Source: an uncultured Prevotellaceae bacterium (lineage in GTDB: Bacteria > Bacteroidota > Bacteroidia > Bacteroidales > Bacteroidaceae). Taken from it: a DNA stretch of 42,797 nucleotides. The stretch lies in the NCBI GenBank assembly GCA_946415645.1, contig CAMKTJ010000021.1:1-42797 (forward strand), written 5' to 3'. The position numbers were made by a program, and so were the translations under genes. This document shows, in pieces, positions 6,708-15,193 of the stretch. Numbering within the stretch: the first letter of the stretch is position 1; each line of letters begins with the position of its first letter. Below the pieces are notes generated by a model. The model had not been told where the DNA came from. It did not search any database and was given only the letters and a program-made list of their open reading frames with translations.

Positions 6708-7889
6708 TTATTTTTCTATTTCGTTTCTTACCTTCTTGAAGGCCTCGATACACTTGTCAAGGTGCTCACGCTCGTGTGCAGCAGAAATCTGTACACGGAT
6801 ACGAGCCTGACCCTTTGGAACTACGGGGTAGTAGAAACCTGTAACGAAGATGCCTTCTTCCTGCATCTTGGCAGCATACTGCTGGCTCTTGGCAGCGTCA
6901 TAGATCATAACGGCGCAGATGGCACTCTCAGAGGGCTTGCAGTCGAAGCCTTCCTCCTTCATGCGGCGCAGGAAGTAGTCGGTATTCTCGTGCAGCTTGT
7001 CCTGAAGGGCGCTGCTCTCGCTCATGAGTTCGAACATACGGATACCTGCAGCAACCAGGCCGGGAGCCATAGAGTTAGAGAAGAGGTATGGACGGCTACG
7101 CTGACGCAGCATGTCAATAATCTCCTTCTTACCTGTTGTGAAACCACCCATAGCACCACCGAAGGCCTTACCCAGGGTACCGGTCAGAATCTCGATCTTA
7201 CCACGCAGGTTGTAACGCTCTGTTACACCACGACCCGTCTTACCAACAACACCGGCACTGTGGCTCTCGTCAACCATTACCATGGCATCGTACTTCTGAG
7301 CCAACTCATAGATCTTGTCCAAGGGGCAAACATTACCGTCCATAGAGAAGACACCGTCTGTTACGATAACACGGAAACGGTTCTTCTGGGCAGCCTTCAG
7401 CTGCTCCTCGAGGTCGGCCATATCAGCATTGGCATAACGATAACGCTGTGCCTTGCAGAGACGAACACCGTCGATGATAGAAGCGTGGTTCAGGGCATCA
7501 GAGATGATAGCGTCCTGATCTGTGAGCAGAGGCTCGAAAACACCACCGTTAGCATCGAAGCAAGCAGCGTAGAGGATAGTGTCCTCTGTGCCGAAGAACT
7601 CAGAAATCTTCTGCTCAAGCTTCTTATGAAGATCCTGACATCCGCAGATGAAACGTACACTGGCCATACCGAAGCCGCGTTCATCCATTCCCTTCTTGGC
7701 AGCCTCAATCAGTTCCTTGTTACCAGCCAAGCCCAGATAGTTGTTGGCGCAGAAGTTAAGGCACTTCTTGCCCTTGACCAGAATCTCAGCTCCCTGAGGG
7801 CTCTCAATGATGCGCTCGTTCTTGTACAAACCAGCTGCCTCAATTTCAGCCAGTTCCTTCTTCAGATGCTCTTGAAATTTTGTATACAT
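6708..7889 (-). CDS. kbl: 2-amino-3-ketobutyrate CoA ligase (glycine C-acetyltransferase)
   Basis: A 393-residue PLP enzyme of the alpha-oxoamine synthase family. It cleaves 2-amino-3-ketobutyrate with CoA to glycine and acetyl-CoA. Visible motifs are the substrate loop NFCANNYLGLAG (45-56), the aspartate/histidine pair in VDESHSAG (D207, H210) and the PLP lysine K241 in TGTLGKAFGGAMGG. Length is typical of the family. It is the first gene of a two-gene operon with tdh, which supplies its substrate. A -7 box TAACTTTG lies upstream at 7974-7981. A related alpha-oxoamine synthase such as BioF is the only serious alternative and is disfavoured by the tdh neighbour. Confidence 0.93.
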   Translation of the reverse strand: MYTKFQEHLKKELAEIEAAGLYKNERIIESPQGAEILVKGKKCLNFCANNYLGLAGNKELIEAAKKGMDERGFGMASVRFICGCQDLHKKLEQKISEFFGTEDTILYAACFDANGGVFEPLLTDQDAIISDALNHASIIDGVRLCKAQRYRYANADMADLEEQLKAAQKNRFRVIVTDGVFSMDGNVCPLDKIYELAQKYDAMVMVDESHSAGVVGKTGRGVTERYNLRGKIEILTGTLGKAFGGAMGGFTTGKKEIIDMLRQRSRPYLFSNSMAPGLVAAGIRMFELMSESSALQDKLHENTDYFLRRMKEEGFDCKPSESAICAVMIYDAAKSQQYAAKMQEEGIFVTGFYYPVVPKGQARIRVQISAAHEREHLDKCIEAFKKVRNEIEK

Positions 7890-7973
7890 GACGAAATATA
7901 TTTTAAAGTTATTCTTTCTCTCAAAGTTGGTATAAAATGATGTTTTCCTTGACTCCAGGTCAATTCAGGTATG

Positions 7974-7981
7974 CAAAGTTA
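7974..7981 (-). promoter_or_regulatory. -7 box TAACTTTG for kbl-tdh
   Basis: TAACTTTG on the minus strand matches TAnnTTTG, 84 bases upstream of the kbl start. No good -33 TTTG is present at 19-20 bases, so the promoter may be weak or activator-dependent. Confidence 0.45.
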
Positions 7982-8004
7982 CACTTTTTCTGAATACGTT
8001 GTTA

Positions 8005-10833
8005 TCACGATGTTAACTTTTTTTCTTTTTTTAGGTATTTTCCCGTATAGCTTTGCTTACATTCTGCTATTTCCTCGGGTGTGCCGCATGCTACGATGTT
8101 TCCTCCGGCCTCTCCGCCTTCAGGACCTAAGTCTATGATGTAATCGGCACACTTGATAATCTCCAAGTTATGCTCGATAATCACTATGGTATGTCCGCGC
8201 TCTATCAATGCATCAAAGGATGCCAGCAGTTTCTTTATATCATAGAAATGAAGACCTGTTGTAGGCTCGTCGAAGATGAAGATGGTGGGCTGTTGCTTCT
8301 CCATTCCCAGATAATAGGCCAGCTTGACACGCTGGTTCTCACCACCTGAGAGGGTAGAGGAGGACTGGCCCAACTTGATATACCCCAGGCCAACATCCTG
8401 CAGAGGCTTGAGCATGGATACAATCTTCTTCTGCTTATGTTCTGTGAAGAACTCAATGGCCATGTTGATGGTCATGTTCAGGACATCATTGACGTTCTTG
8501 CCTTCATACTGGACCTCTAAGATATCTTGCTTGAAGCGCTGACCATGACAGCTCTCACATTCCAGAACAAGGTCGGCCATAAACTGCATCTCTACGGTGA
8601 CGGTTCCTTCTCCCTTACATTCCTCGCATCGTCCGCCATCAGTATTGAAACTGAAGTAGGCTGGGGTATAGCCCATCTGCCTGGCAAGGGGCTGGTTGGC
8701 AAAGAGCTTGCGGATCTCGTCCCACGCCTTGACATAGGTGACAGGGTTGGAGCGTGTGCTTTTGCCAATAGGGTTCTGATCAACGAACTCTACGTGCTTA
8801 ACCATATTCATATCGCCCTGCAGTTCCAGGAACTCGCCCGGTCGTTCTGCCACCTCGTCCATGTGACGCTTCATAGCATTGTAGAAGATATCACGCACAA
8901 GTGAACTCTTGCCGCTACCGCTGACACCCGTGACGCAGGTCAGCACATTCAGGGGGAAGCGGACATCGATGCCCTTCAGGTTATTGGCGCGCGCTCCCTT
9001 AACCATGATGTAATTGTTCCATGGTCTTCGAGAGGATGGTACCTCTATGCGGTCTTCTCCGCTCAGGAAAGCCAGGGTGTGGGAATTGTTCTGATTACTC
9101 TGATTATTCAGATTATTGGGGACACCCTGCCATACCACATTTCCACCCAATCGTCCTGCCTCTGGGCCTATGTCTATAATCCAGTCGGCAGCACGCATGA
9201 TATCCTCGTCATGCTCTACTACAATGACGGTGTTGCCTAGGTCGCGTAACTCCTTCAGTACATGGATGAGTCGGTCGGTATCCCGACTGTGAAGACCAAT
9301 GCTGGGCTCGTCCAATATATAAAGACTACCTACCAGACTGCTGCCCAGAGAGGTTGCCAAGTTGATACGCTGACTTTCTCCACCAGAGAGTGAATTGGAA
9401 AGGCGGTTCATGGTCAGATAGCCTAAACCAACATCCAGGAGGAAGTGCAGGCGGTTCTTGATTTCTGTAAGAATACGGTTGGCAATCTGCTGCTCGTGTT
9501 CAGTCAGCTGCAGGTTCTCTATCCAAGGGAGTAGCTCTGTTACAGGCATCTCCACCAGTTCGGAAATGCTCTTACCGCAAATCCTGACATAGTTGGCCTC
9601 AGGCTTCAGGCGTGTGCCGTGACATTTGGGACACGTGGTCTTTCCTCTGTAGCGGGCCAGCATAACGCGGTTCTGAATCTTATATTGTCCCTGGCGGAGC
9701 ATCTCAAAGAACTCGTCTATGCAAAGCATGCCCCATTCCTTCTCCTCGGGTGATAGCTTCCAACCCTCAGGTATCTTTATGCCCTCTGCTGTCTTGGGGC
9801 TATGCTGAATAGGACTGCCGTGCCAAAGCCAGTCTTTCTCGTCCTGCGTCAGTTCGAAGTAAGGCTTGAAGATTGGGAATCCGCGTTCTGAATTGAAGCG
9901 GATGAACCAGTTCTTCCATTCTGCCATCTTCTCGCCTCGCCAGCAAACAACGGCACCGTCATACACGCTGAGGGCACTGTTAGGAATGACAAGGTGTTCG
10001 TCTATACCCATAATCTTGCCAAAGCCCTCGCATTCAGGACAGGCTCCGGCAGGGGAGTTAAAGGCAAACATATTGTCGGAAGGTTCCTCGAAAGTCATGC
10101 CGTCGGCCTCGAAACGAGTGCAGAAAGATACCGTCTCTCCGCTGGGGAGGTATTGCAGCATCATCTCTCCGCCACCTTCATAGAATGCCGTCTCGGTAGA
10201 ATCTACCAGTCGGGCTATGGTATCTTTCTCGTTCTTGGCAGACAGGCGGTCCACTACCAGATAGACATCATCCTGGGGCTGAGGCTGGTATTCGTCGATA
10301 CGTACCACCTCGCCGTTTACCAACAGACGGCTGAAGCCCTGTTGCTGTAAGATACTGGCGTTAGCCTTGGTGCGACAAAGCACCATCAGCTTGGTGCCTT
10401 CCTCGTGGGAAAGCATATTGCGTACCACATCCTCTGTGGTGTGCTTCTTGACCTCTGTTCCACTGATGGGACTGAAGGTGCGACCTATTCTGGCATAGAG
10501 CAGACGCAGGTATTCATAAATCTCGGTGCTGGTGCCAACCGTACTACGTGGGTTACGACTGGTAACCTTCTGTTCTATGGCTATGGCAGGTGGGATACCC
10601 TTGATGTAGTCACATTCGGGCTTGTTCATCCTGCCCAGGAACTGGCGGGCATAAGAGGAGAGGCTCTCAACATAACGTCTCTGCCCCTCTGCATAAAGAG
10701 TATCAAAGGCAAGGCTACTCTTACCACTACCGCTCAAGCCTGTTATGACAACAAGTTTGCCGCGTGGTATCTCCAAGTCAATATTCTTCAGATTATTAAC
10801 CCTTGCCCCTTTTATCTTTATGCTATTCTCCAT
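8005..10833 (-). CDS. uvrA: excinuclease ABC subunit A
   Basis: A 942-residue protein of nucleotide excision repair; the UvrA dimer scans DNA for bulky damage and loads UvrB. It contains two ABC ATPase modules: Walker A GLSGSGKSS at 32-40 and GVSGSGKSS at 636-644, signature LSGGESQR at 482-489, Walker B ILDEPS at 506-511, with a second signature/Walker B pair (TLSGGENQR, IFDEPTTG) near the C-terminus. The first zinc module is degenerate: C265/C268 are present (ACPECEGFG), but the partner pair is reduced to a single C238 (FCTRFEADG). CPKCHG (401-406) and the CEECKG/CESCHG module near 735-765 are intact. Residues ~570-610 hold an N/Q/S-rich linker (NNLNNQSNQNN) between the two halves. It follows ansA with 24 bases made entirely of heptad repeat. 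Confidence 0.95.
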   Translation of the reverse strand: MENSIKIKGARVNNLKNIDLEIPRGKLVVITGLSGSGKSSLAFDTLYAEGQRRYVESLSSYARQFLGRMNKPECDYIKGIPPAIAIEQKVTSRNPRSTVGTSTEIYEYLRLLYARIGRTFSPISGTEVKKHTTEDVVRNMLSHEEGTKLMVLCRTKANASILQQQGFSRLLVNGEVVRIDEYQPQPQDDVYLVVDRLSAKNEKDTIARLVDSTETAFYEGGGEMMLQYLPSGETVSFCTRFEADGMTFEEPSDNMFAFNSPAGACPECEGFGKIMGIDEHLVIPNSALSVYDGAVVCWRGEKMAEWKNWFIRFNSERGFPIFKPYFELTQDEKDWLWHGSPIQHSPKTAEGIKIPEGWKLSPEEKEWGMLCIDEFFEMLRQGQYKIQNRVMLARYRGKTTCPKCHGTRLKPEANYVRICGKSISELVEMPVTELLPWIENLQLTEHEQQIANRILTEIKNRLHFLLDVGLGYLTMNRLSNSLSGGESQRINLATSLGSSLVGSLYILDEPSIGLHSRDTDRLIHVLKELRDLGNTVIVVEHDEDIMRAADWIIDIGPEAGRLGGNVVWQGVPNNLNNQSNQNNSHTLAFLSGEDRIEVPSSRRPWNNYIMVKGARANNLKGIDVRFPLNVLTCVTGVSGSGKSSLVRDIFYNAMKRHMDEVAERPGEFLELQGDMNMVKHVEFVDQNPIGKSTRSNPVTYVKAWDEIRKLFANQPLARQMGYTPAYFSFNTDGGRCEECKGEGTVTVEMQFMADLVLECESCHGQRFKQDILEVQYEGKNVNDVLNMTINMAIEFFTEHKQKKIVSMLKPLQDVGLGYIKLGQSSSTLSGGENQRVKLAYYLGMEKQQPTIFIFDEPTTGLHFYDIKKLLASFDALIERGHTIVIIEHNLEIIKCADYIIDLGPEGGEAGGNIVACGTPEEIAECKQSYTGKYLKKEKKLTS

Positions 10834-10834
10834 C

Positions 10835-10862
10835 CTCTAAACTCTAAACTTTAAACTTTATT
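10835..10862. repeat. heptanucleotide array at the ansA/uvrA junction
   Basis: Four 7-bp units on the + strand: CTCTAAA, CTCTAAA, CTTTAAA, CTTTATT. The array fills the entire gap between ansA and uvrA and contains the ansA stop codon (TAA at 10860-10858 on the minus strand). Confidence 0.7.
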
Positions 10863-11904
10863 TGGTTATCTCACCACAAAGATTGCTGTCCATCATCTCC
10901 TGCATGCGTTTCCTAGGCAGTTTGTGACCCAAAAGGAACATCAACTTGGTGATGGCACACTCAGGTGTGCTGTCATAACCGCTTACTACGCCGGCTTCAA
11001 TCAAAGGCAGGCTGGTCTCATAAAGTCCCATGTGAACACATCCTGCCTGACATTGTGTAATGTTCACCAGCAAGAGGCCTCTGCTATTGGCATCCTTCAG
11101 CTCTTCTTTGAACCATTCTAGTTGGGGCGCGTTTCCTGCACCAAAGGTGCGGATGACAACGGCTTTCAGACCTGGGATGTTCAGAACGGAGTGTACCAGA
11201 CTTCTCTGTATGCCAGGGAAGAGTGTCAGCACCACTACGTTGGGGTCCACCAGATAATGTGGCTTGAAGGGCTTCTTGGGATCTGGCTTGCGGATAGCAG
11301 CCTCGTTGAACTTGATGTGCATGCCGGCTGTGGCCAAATCCGGATAGTTGAAAGAGCGGAAGGCATTGAACTGCTCGGCGTTGATCTTCGTCGTGCGGTT
11401 GCCTCGCATCAGTTTCTCCTTGAAGTAGATGCAGACCTCAGGCACAACGGGTGTTCCGTCTTCGTGCTGGGCCGCAGCTATCTCAATGGCGGTAATAAGG
11501 TTTTCCTTACCGTCTGTACGAAGTGTTCCTATAGGCAGTTGTGAACCTGTCAGGATGACTGGCTTTCCCAGATTCTCGAGCATGAAGCTCAGGGCAGAAG
11601 CTGTGTAAGCCATGGTGTCTGTTCCGTGCAGGATAACAAAGCCGTCAAATAAATTATAATTGCTCTCGATAATCTTTACCAGACTGCCCCAATGTTCCAG
11701 TCCCATATCGCTGGAATCAATAGGTGGGTCAAAGGTAAAGGCGTGAATCTTGTAGTCAAAACGTTTCAGCTCAGGAACTTCATCTAAGATAAGGTTGAAG
11801 TTGAAGTTCTCTAAGGCTCCTGTCTCAGCATTCTCCCTCATTCCAATGGTTCCTCCTGTGTAGATGAGGAGTACGCTGGGTCTATGTGTCTTAATAGTAC
11901 TCAT
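10858..11904 (-). CDS. ansA: type I L-asparaginase
   Basis: A 348-residue cytoplasmic asparaginase converting L-asparagine to aspartate and ammonia. The nucleophile threonine lies in YTGGTIGM (15-22, T16 or T19 region) and the second catalytic set in HGTDTMAYTASAL (93-105; T95, D96). There is no signal peptide, and the length fits the type I enzymes of Bacteroidetes. The frame is open 57 bases further upstream, but I place the start at the ATG giving MSTIKTHRPSVLLIYTGG: the upstream residues are not family-like and the -7 box TACCTTTG at 11923-11930 would lie inside the longer version. It is the first gene of an ansA-uvrA pair. Confidence 0.9.
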   Translation of the reverse strand: MSTIKTHRPSVLLIYTGGTIGMRENAETGALENFNFNLILDEVPELKRFDYKIHAFTFDPPIDSSDMGLEHWGSLVKIIESNYNLFDGFVILHGTDTMAYTASALSFMLENLGKPVILTGSQLPIGTLRTDGKENLITAIEIAAAQHEDGTPVVPEVCIYFKEKLMRGNRTTKINAEQFNAFRSFNYPDLATAGMHIKFNEAAIRKPDPKKPFKPHYLVDPNVVVLTLFPGIQRSLVHSVLNIPGLKAVVIRTFGAGNAPQLEWFKEELKDANSRGLLLVNITQCQAGCVHMGLYETSLPLIEAGVVSGYDSTPECAITKLMFLLGHKLPRKRMQEMMDSNLCGEITK

Positions 11905-11922
11905 GTTTAAAATAAATGATGG

Positions 11923-11930
11923 CAAAGGTA
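11923..11930 (-). promoter_or_regulatory. -7 box TACCTTTG for ansA-uvrA
   Basis: TACCTTTG on the minus strand matches TAnnTTTG and ends 18 bases before the ATG at 11904, giving a short leader. It helps to decide the ansA start. A -33 element is not clear. Confidence 0.5.
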
Positions 11931-12015
11931 CGAAAATTTCACTGAAATGAGCGAAGAACAATTGGATTTATATAAAAAGAACGTATATTATTAGGAAATG
12001 TATAGATTTTTTTTG

Positions 12016-12023
12016 TATTTTTG
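12016..12023 (+). promoter_or_regulatory. -7 box TATTTTTG for the GHL10-like gene
   Basis: TATTTTTG matches TAnnTTTG and ends only seven bases before the ATG at 12031. Transcription would begin at or next to the start codon, implying a leaderless or nearly leaderless mRNA, and it rules out the longer frame opening at 11998. Confidence 0.5.
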
Positions 12024-12030
12024 TGGCGAT

Positions 12031-13512
12031 ATGAAGAACAAATGGTTTATTCTGCTGCTTCTTATAGCAGTATCGGCAGTAGCTCAAAATCCCAAGAGGG
12101 AGTTTAGAGGAGCTTGGATTCAGAGTGTTAATGGTCAGTTTCAGGGCATGGGTCGTGACCGTATGCAACAGGTATTGACAAGTCAGCTGAACGAACTTCA
12201 GAAGGATGGTATCAATGCTATCTTCTTTCAGGTAAGATGCGAGGGCGATGCCCTGTATCCCAGTGAGTTGGAGCCATGGAGCCGTTATCTGACAGGACAG
12301 CAGGGTACACCTCCCAATCCTTATTGGGATCCCTTGCAGTGGATGGTAGAGCAGTGTCATGCCCGCCAGATGGAACTGCATGCCTGGATTAATCCTTATC
12401 GTGCCAAGACCAAGGGAACTATGGCTTTGGCCAACACACATGAGTACTTCCGCCATCCTAATCACTTCTTTGATTATGACGGGCTGATGCTCTTTGATCC
12501 AGGTTATCCTGAAAACCGTAACTACATCTGTCAGGTGGCTTGCGACATTGTCCGTCGCTATGATGTAGATGGTATTCATATCGATGATTACTTCTATCCT
12601 TATCCTGTGGCTGGCTTGGCTATCCCGGATGATAACTCCTATGCTCTTTACGGACGTGGAATGGACCGCGCTGAATGGCGTCGTCAGAATGTAAATCAGT
12701 TTGTAGAGCAGATGTGCCGTCAGATTAGGGAAGTGAAGCCTTGGGTTAAGTTCGGCGTTTCTCCATTCGGTATCTACCGTAATCAGAAGAATGATCCCAA
12801 CGGCAGTGCCACCAACGGCTTGCAGAACTATGATGACCTCTATGCTGATGTGCTGAAGTGGGTAGAAAACGGATGGGTGGACTACAATATTCCTCAGCTA
12901 TACTGGGAGATTGGTCACAGTGCCGCAGATTATGAAACGCTGATCAACTGGTGGAGTGCCCATGCCGGTCGTCGTCCTCTTTATATCGGACAGGATGTGT
13001 TACGTACTGTAAAGGCTCCGGATCCTCAGAATCCTGCTTCTCATCAGATGCCTCGCAAGTATATGCTTCAGCGCAGTCTGCCTGGTATCTTCGGTAGTTG
13101 CCAGTGGTACGCTGCTGCCGTATGCGAGAATCCCGGCAACTACGGAACCATGTTGCAGCAGGTTTACCACAGCACTCCTGCATTGCAGCCTAAGATGCCT
13201 TGGATTGACAACAAGGCTCCCGGCAAGCCTCGTAAGACTGCTATCATCTGGACTGAGGACGGACCTATCCTCTTCTGGACAGCTCCAAAGGCCAAGACCG
13301 TTATGGATGAGGCTGTGCAGTATGTTGTATACCGTTTCATAAAAGGCGAGAAGATAAATCTGGAGGATCCCTCTCATATCCTCTGTATTACTCGTGAGAC
13401 GAATCTCCCTCTGACCTATCAGGGAGGAAGTTCGCCATATGTTTACGTAGTAACAGCCTTAGACCATGTACAGAATGAGTCTAAGGGGGCTAAGAAAAAG
13501 GTTAAGTTATGA
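12031..13512 (+). CDS. GHL10/DUF187-family glycoside hydrolase-like secreted protein
   Basis: A 493-residue exported protein of the glycosyl hydrolase-like 10 family (DUF187, YngK-like). A signal peptide MKNKWFILLLLIAVSAVA is followed by QNPKREFRGAWI, the usual family start. Family blocks include INAIFFQVRCEGDALYPSELEPWS, LHAWINPYRA, DPGYPENRNYICQVACDIVRRYDVDGIHIDDYFYPYP (with the paired Asp of the predicted active site) and FGVSPFGIYRN. The C-terminal ~110 residues look like a fibronectin-type beta domain. The substrate of the family is not firmly known; peptidoglycan or other glycans are proposed. The stop overlaps the next lipoprotein gene by four bases (ATGA), so the two are translationally coupled. 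Confidence 0.85.
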   Translation: MKNKWFILLLLIAVSAVAQNPKREFRGAWIQSVNGQFQGMGRDRMQQVLTSQLNELQKDGINAIFFQVRCEGDALYPSELEPWSRYLTGQQGTPPNPYWDPLQWMVEQCHARQMELHAWINPYRAKTKGTMALANTHEYFRHPNHFFDYDGLMLFDPGYPENRNYICQVACDIVRRYDVDGIHIDDYFYPYPVAGLAIPDDNSYALYGRGMDRAEWRRQNVNQFVEQMCRQIREVKPWVKFGVSPFGIYRNQKNDPNGSATNGLQNYDDLYADVLKWVENGWVDYNIPQLYWEIGHSAADYETLINWWSAHAGRRPLYIGQDVLRTVKAPDPQNPASHQMPRKYMLQRSLPGIFGSCQWYAAAVCENPGNYGTMLQQVYHSTPALQPKMPWIDNKAPGKPRKTAIIWTEDGPILFWTAPKAKTVMDEAVQYVVYRFIKGEKINLEDPSHILCITRETNLPLTYQGGSSPYVYVVTALDHVQNESKGAKKKVKL

Positions 13513-14048
13513 AATCAAAAAGTTTCTTATACATCTGCCTGATTACATCTGTCTTCTGTTCTTGCGTTGATAAGAAGGGGCAGACTGACGGGAAGGATTT
13601 GGCAAGGACTGAACAACAGGTAAGTGAACACCGTATGAAGGAATATAACCTTACGGACAGTGTTACCCTGGGAAGTCATTTGTATGTGTACACCATTCAC
13701 CGCCAGGCTGATGATTCACTGAAGGTGGTGGTAGATGAGAATGGCGATAAGTTTGTGGATAATTACTACGACCTGACAATCCTCAAGGACGGAGGTAATT
13801 TCTTCCGCCGTCGTTTTACGAAGGCTTCGTTCGCTTCACAGTTGGATGATAACTTCCGTAAGAACGGTATCCTTGACGGATTCCGATTTATGTCTGCCAA
13901 AGAAGGAAAACTCACCTTTGGCGTTTGTGTTAGTTTCCCGGAGAGTGATATGCTGACGCCCTTTGTGCTTACAATTGGTCCTGACGCAAGTTTTACATTG
14001 GAGCCTGATACGGCTCCGGATATGGAGGAAGACGATACGTCAGTCTGA
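13509..14048 (+). CDS. lipoprotein, possibly DUF4738 family
   Basis: A 179-residue protein with a lipoprotein signal: MKSKSFLYICLITSVFCSC, with the lipidated Cys probably C19 (C17 is an alternative). The mature part is mixed alpha/beta with an acidic C-terminus (DTAPDMEEDDTSV). The pattern YDLTILKDGGNFFRRRFTKASF resembles the small Bacteroidales lipoproteins annotated as DUF4738; that link is from memory and tentative. It overlaps the GHL10-like gene by four bases, which suggests they act together at the cell surface or periplasm. Its 3' end overlaps the convergent HAD gene by nine bases. Confidence 0.65.
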   Translation: MKSKSFLYICLITSVFCSCVDKKGQTDGKDLARTEQQVSEHRMKEYNLTDSVTLGSHLYVYTIHRQADDSLKVVVDENGDKFVDNYYDLTILKDGGNFFRRRFTKASFASQLDDNFRKNGILDGFRFMSAKEGKLTFGVCVSFPESDMLTPFVLTIGPDASFTLEPDTAPDMEEDDTSV

Positions 14049-14732
14049 AAAGAACTTGGCTACATCCATCATGCCGGGCAGTACAATATCTGCGCCGGCA
14101 TTTTTTAGCACTTCATCTTTCAATGGACCTGTATTAGCTGCTATGGTGAAGATGCCGGCAGCATGTCCCGCTTGTACACCTAAGGGCGCATTCTCCACAA
14201 CAATGCCTTCCTCTGGTTTAATACCGGCTTTCTGCAAACCTTTCAGATAAGGTTCGGGGTAGGGCTTGCCCAGTTTGACGTCAAAGCCTGTCACCATCAA
14301 TTCTTGATGGAAGAAGCCCGGGTAGCTACGCTCCAGCTTCTCTAAGAGGGAAGTCTGTGCGCTGCCAGTAACCAATACAATCTTCAGACCTTTTGCCTTG
14401 ACGGCCTGGAGTGTTTCCAGGGCACCTGGCATGGGCTTTGCTTCAGGGCATGAGTTAAATACCTTGCTCTTGGATGCGTAGATGAACTGTTTCTCTTCTT
14501 CTGTAGCATCTCTGCCCCAGAAGCGTTGTGCCAGCATGTTGATGGTGGCACTGCCTGTCCGGCCTTCGTTCATATACACTTCCTCGGGTGTCATGGCCAG
14601 ACCAAATTCTGTCATTGCATGACTCCAGGCGTAAGCATGGTTCGGCATGCTGTCAAACAGCACACCGTCCATATCAAACAGGACGGCTTTTAACCGTCCT
14701 GTTAATTCAAAATTATTTAATTCAAAATTCAA
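14040..14732 (-). CDS. HAD-family hydrolase, beta-phosphoglucomutase-like
   Basis: A 230-residue HAD phosphatase. Motif I is FDMDGVLFDS (D20, D22), motif II VLVTGS, motif III K in LGKPYPEPYL, and motif IV VVENAPLGVQAG, where the usual acidic pair is Glu-Asn. That variant is common in a Bacteroidales subgroup. The alpha-helical cap between motifs I and II fits subclass I, so a sugar phosphate or phosphoglycolate is a likely substrate; which one is unknown. Translation appears to start at TTG (14732-14730), five bases after a strong AAGGAGG site, and the first ten residues (MNFELNNFEL) are encoded by a heptad repeat. The TTG overlaps the TGA of the decayed gene upstream (TTGA). A start at a later codon is possible but no ATG precedes motif I. 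Confidence 0.85.
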   Translation of the reverse strand: MNFELNNFELTGRLKAVLFDMDGVLFDSMPNHAYAWSHAMTEFGLAMTPEEVYMNEGRTGSATINMLAQRFWGRDATEEEKQFIYASKSKVFNSCPEAKPMPGALETLQAVKAKGLKIVLVTGSAQTSLLEKLERSYPGFFHQELMVTGFDVKLGKPYPEPYLKGLQKAGIKPEEGIVVENAPLGVQAGHAAGIFTIAANTGPLKDEVLKNAGADIVLPGMMDVAKFFSD

Positions 14733-14734
14733 AA
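14702..14734. repeat. heptanucleotide array at the start of the HAD gene
   Basis: On the minus strand the units are TTTTGAA, TTTTGAA, an 8-bp TTAAATAA, then TTTTGAA. The array encodes the N-terminus of the HAD protein. A related array in opposite orientation lies at 15171-15193, so the two flank the decayed gene as imperfect inverted repeats. Confidence 0.6.
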
Positions 14735-15150
14735 TAACCTCCTTGTTAATGAACTGCTATAGTTTTTGCGTTTGGTTGTACTGATGATGGAGCCAATTAC
14801 TCTTCGCAGATCCTGACAATCTGCCAATAAAGAAGAGAATTCATCATCCGTAATATAACCAGTACGATGTAGTAACAGGATCCAGTACTTTGTCTCGTTC
14901 CCTTCTTTTAAGGAAATGTTAGTTTATGAACAAAGTCATCGTTAGATTCTGCAGCTATTGCTTCGCTGGCATTAGCACCAATGGACGTCCCACTTCGAAG
15001 AACCTGTTTGCTCATTACCATTTCGTGTCGTTCTTCTCTCAAACACTATAGGTTAACGATACGAACGGAAAAGTTGAGTGCTTTGGTGATAAGAGGATTT
15101 TCCTCCATGTCACGATAGCAGGATTCTTCACCTTTCAATGTTTCGTTCAT
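14729..15150 (-). pseudogene. decayed four-helix-bundle protein (23S rRNA intervening-sequence/S23 family)
   Basis: Reading the minus strand from ATG at 15150 gives MNETLKGEESCYRDMEENPL, then ITKALNFSVRIVNL, an in-frame TAG at 15048-15046, then CLREERHEMVMSKQVLRSGT, SIGANASEAIAAESNDDFVH and KLT. At about 14912-14917 one base is missing; after shifting frame the reading continues SLKEGNETKYWILLLHRTGY, ITDDEFSSLLADCQDLRRVI, GSIISTTKRKNY, and ends at TGA 14731-14729. The blocks LRSGTSIGANASEA and KEGNETKYWILLLHRTGYI are diagnostic of the four-helix-bundle family (PF05635). Two lesions make it a pseudogene. Its last codon overlaps the TTG start of the HAD gene and it contains that gene's Shine-Dalgarno site, so the two were once coupled. 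Confidence 0.85.
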
Positions 15151-15170
15151 TGCGAAGCCCTAGTTGAATC

Positions 15171-15193
15171 TTTAATTTTGAATTTTGAATTAA
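15171..15193. repeat. heptanucleotide array after pgi
   Basis: Three units on the + strand, TTTAATT, TTGAATT, TTGAATT, followed by AAC. The pgi stop codon (TAA, 15192-15190 on the minus strand) lies at its edge. Confidence 0.6.

Noticed and set aside
6762..7940. 392-codon open frame on the + strand
   Set aside because: Fully antisense to kbl, an unambiguous enzyme gene; no family features in the + strand translation.
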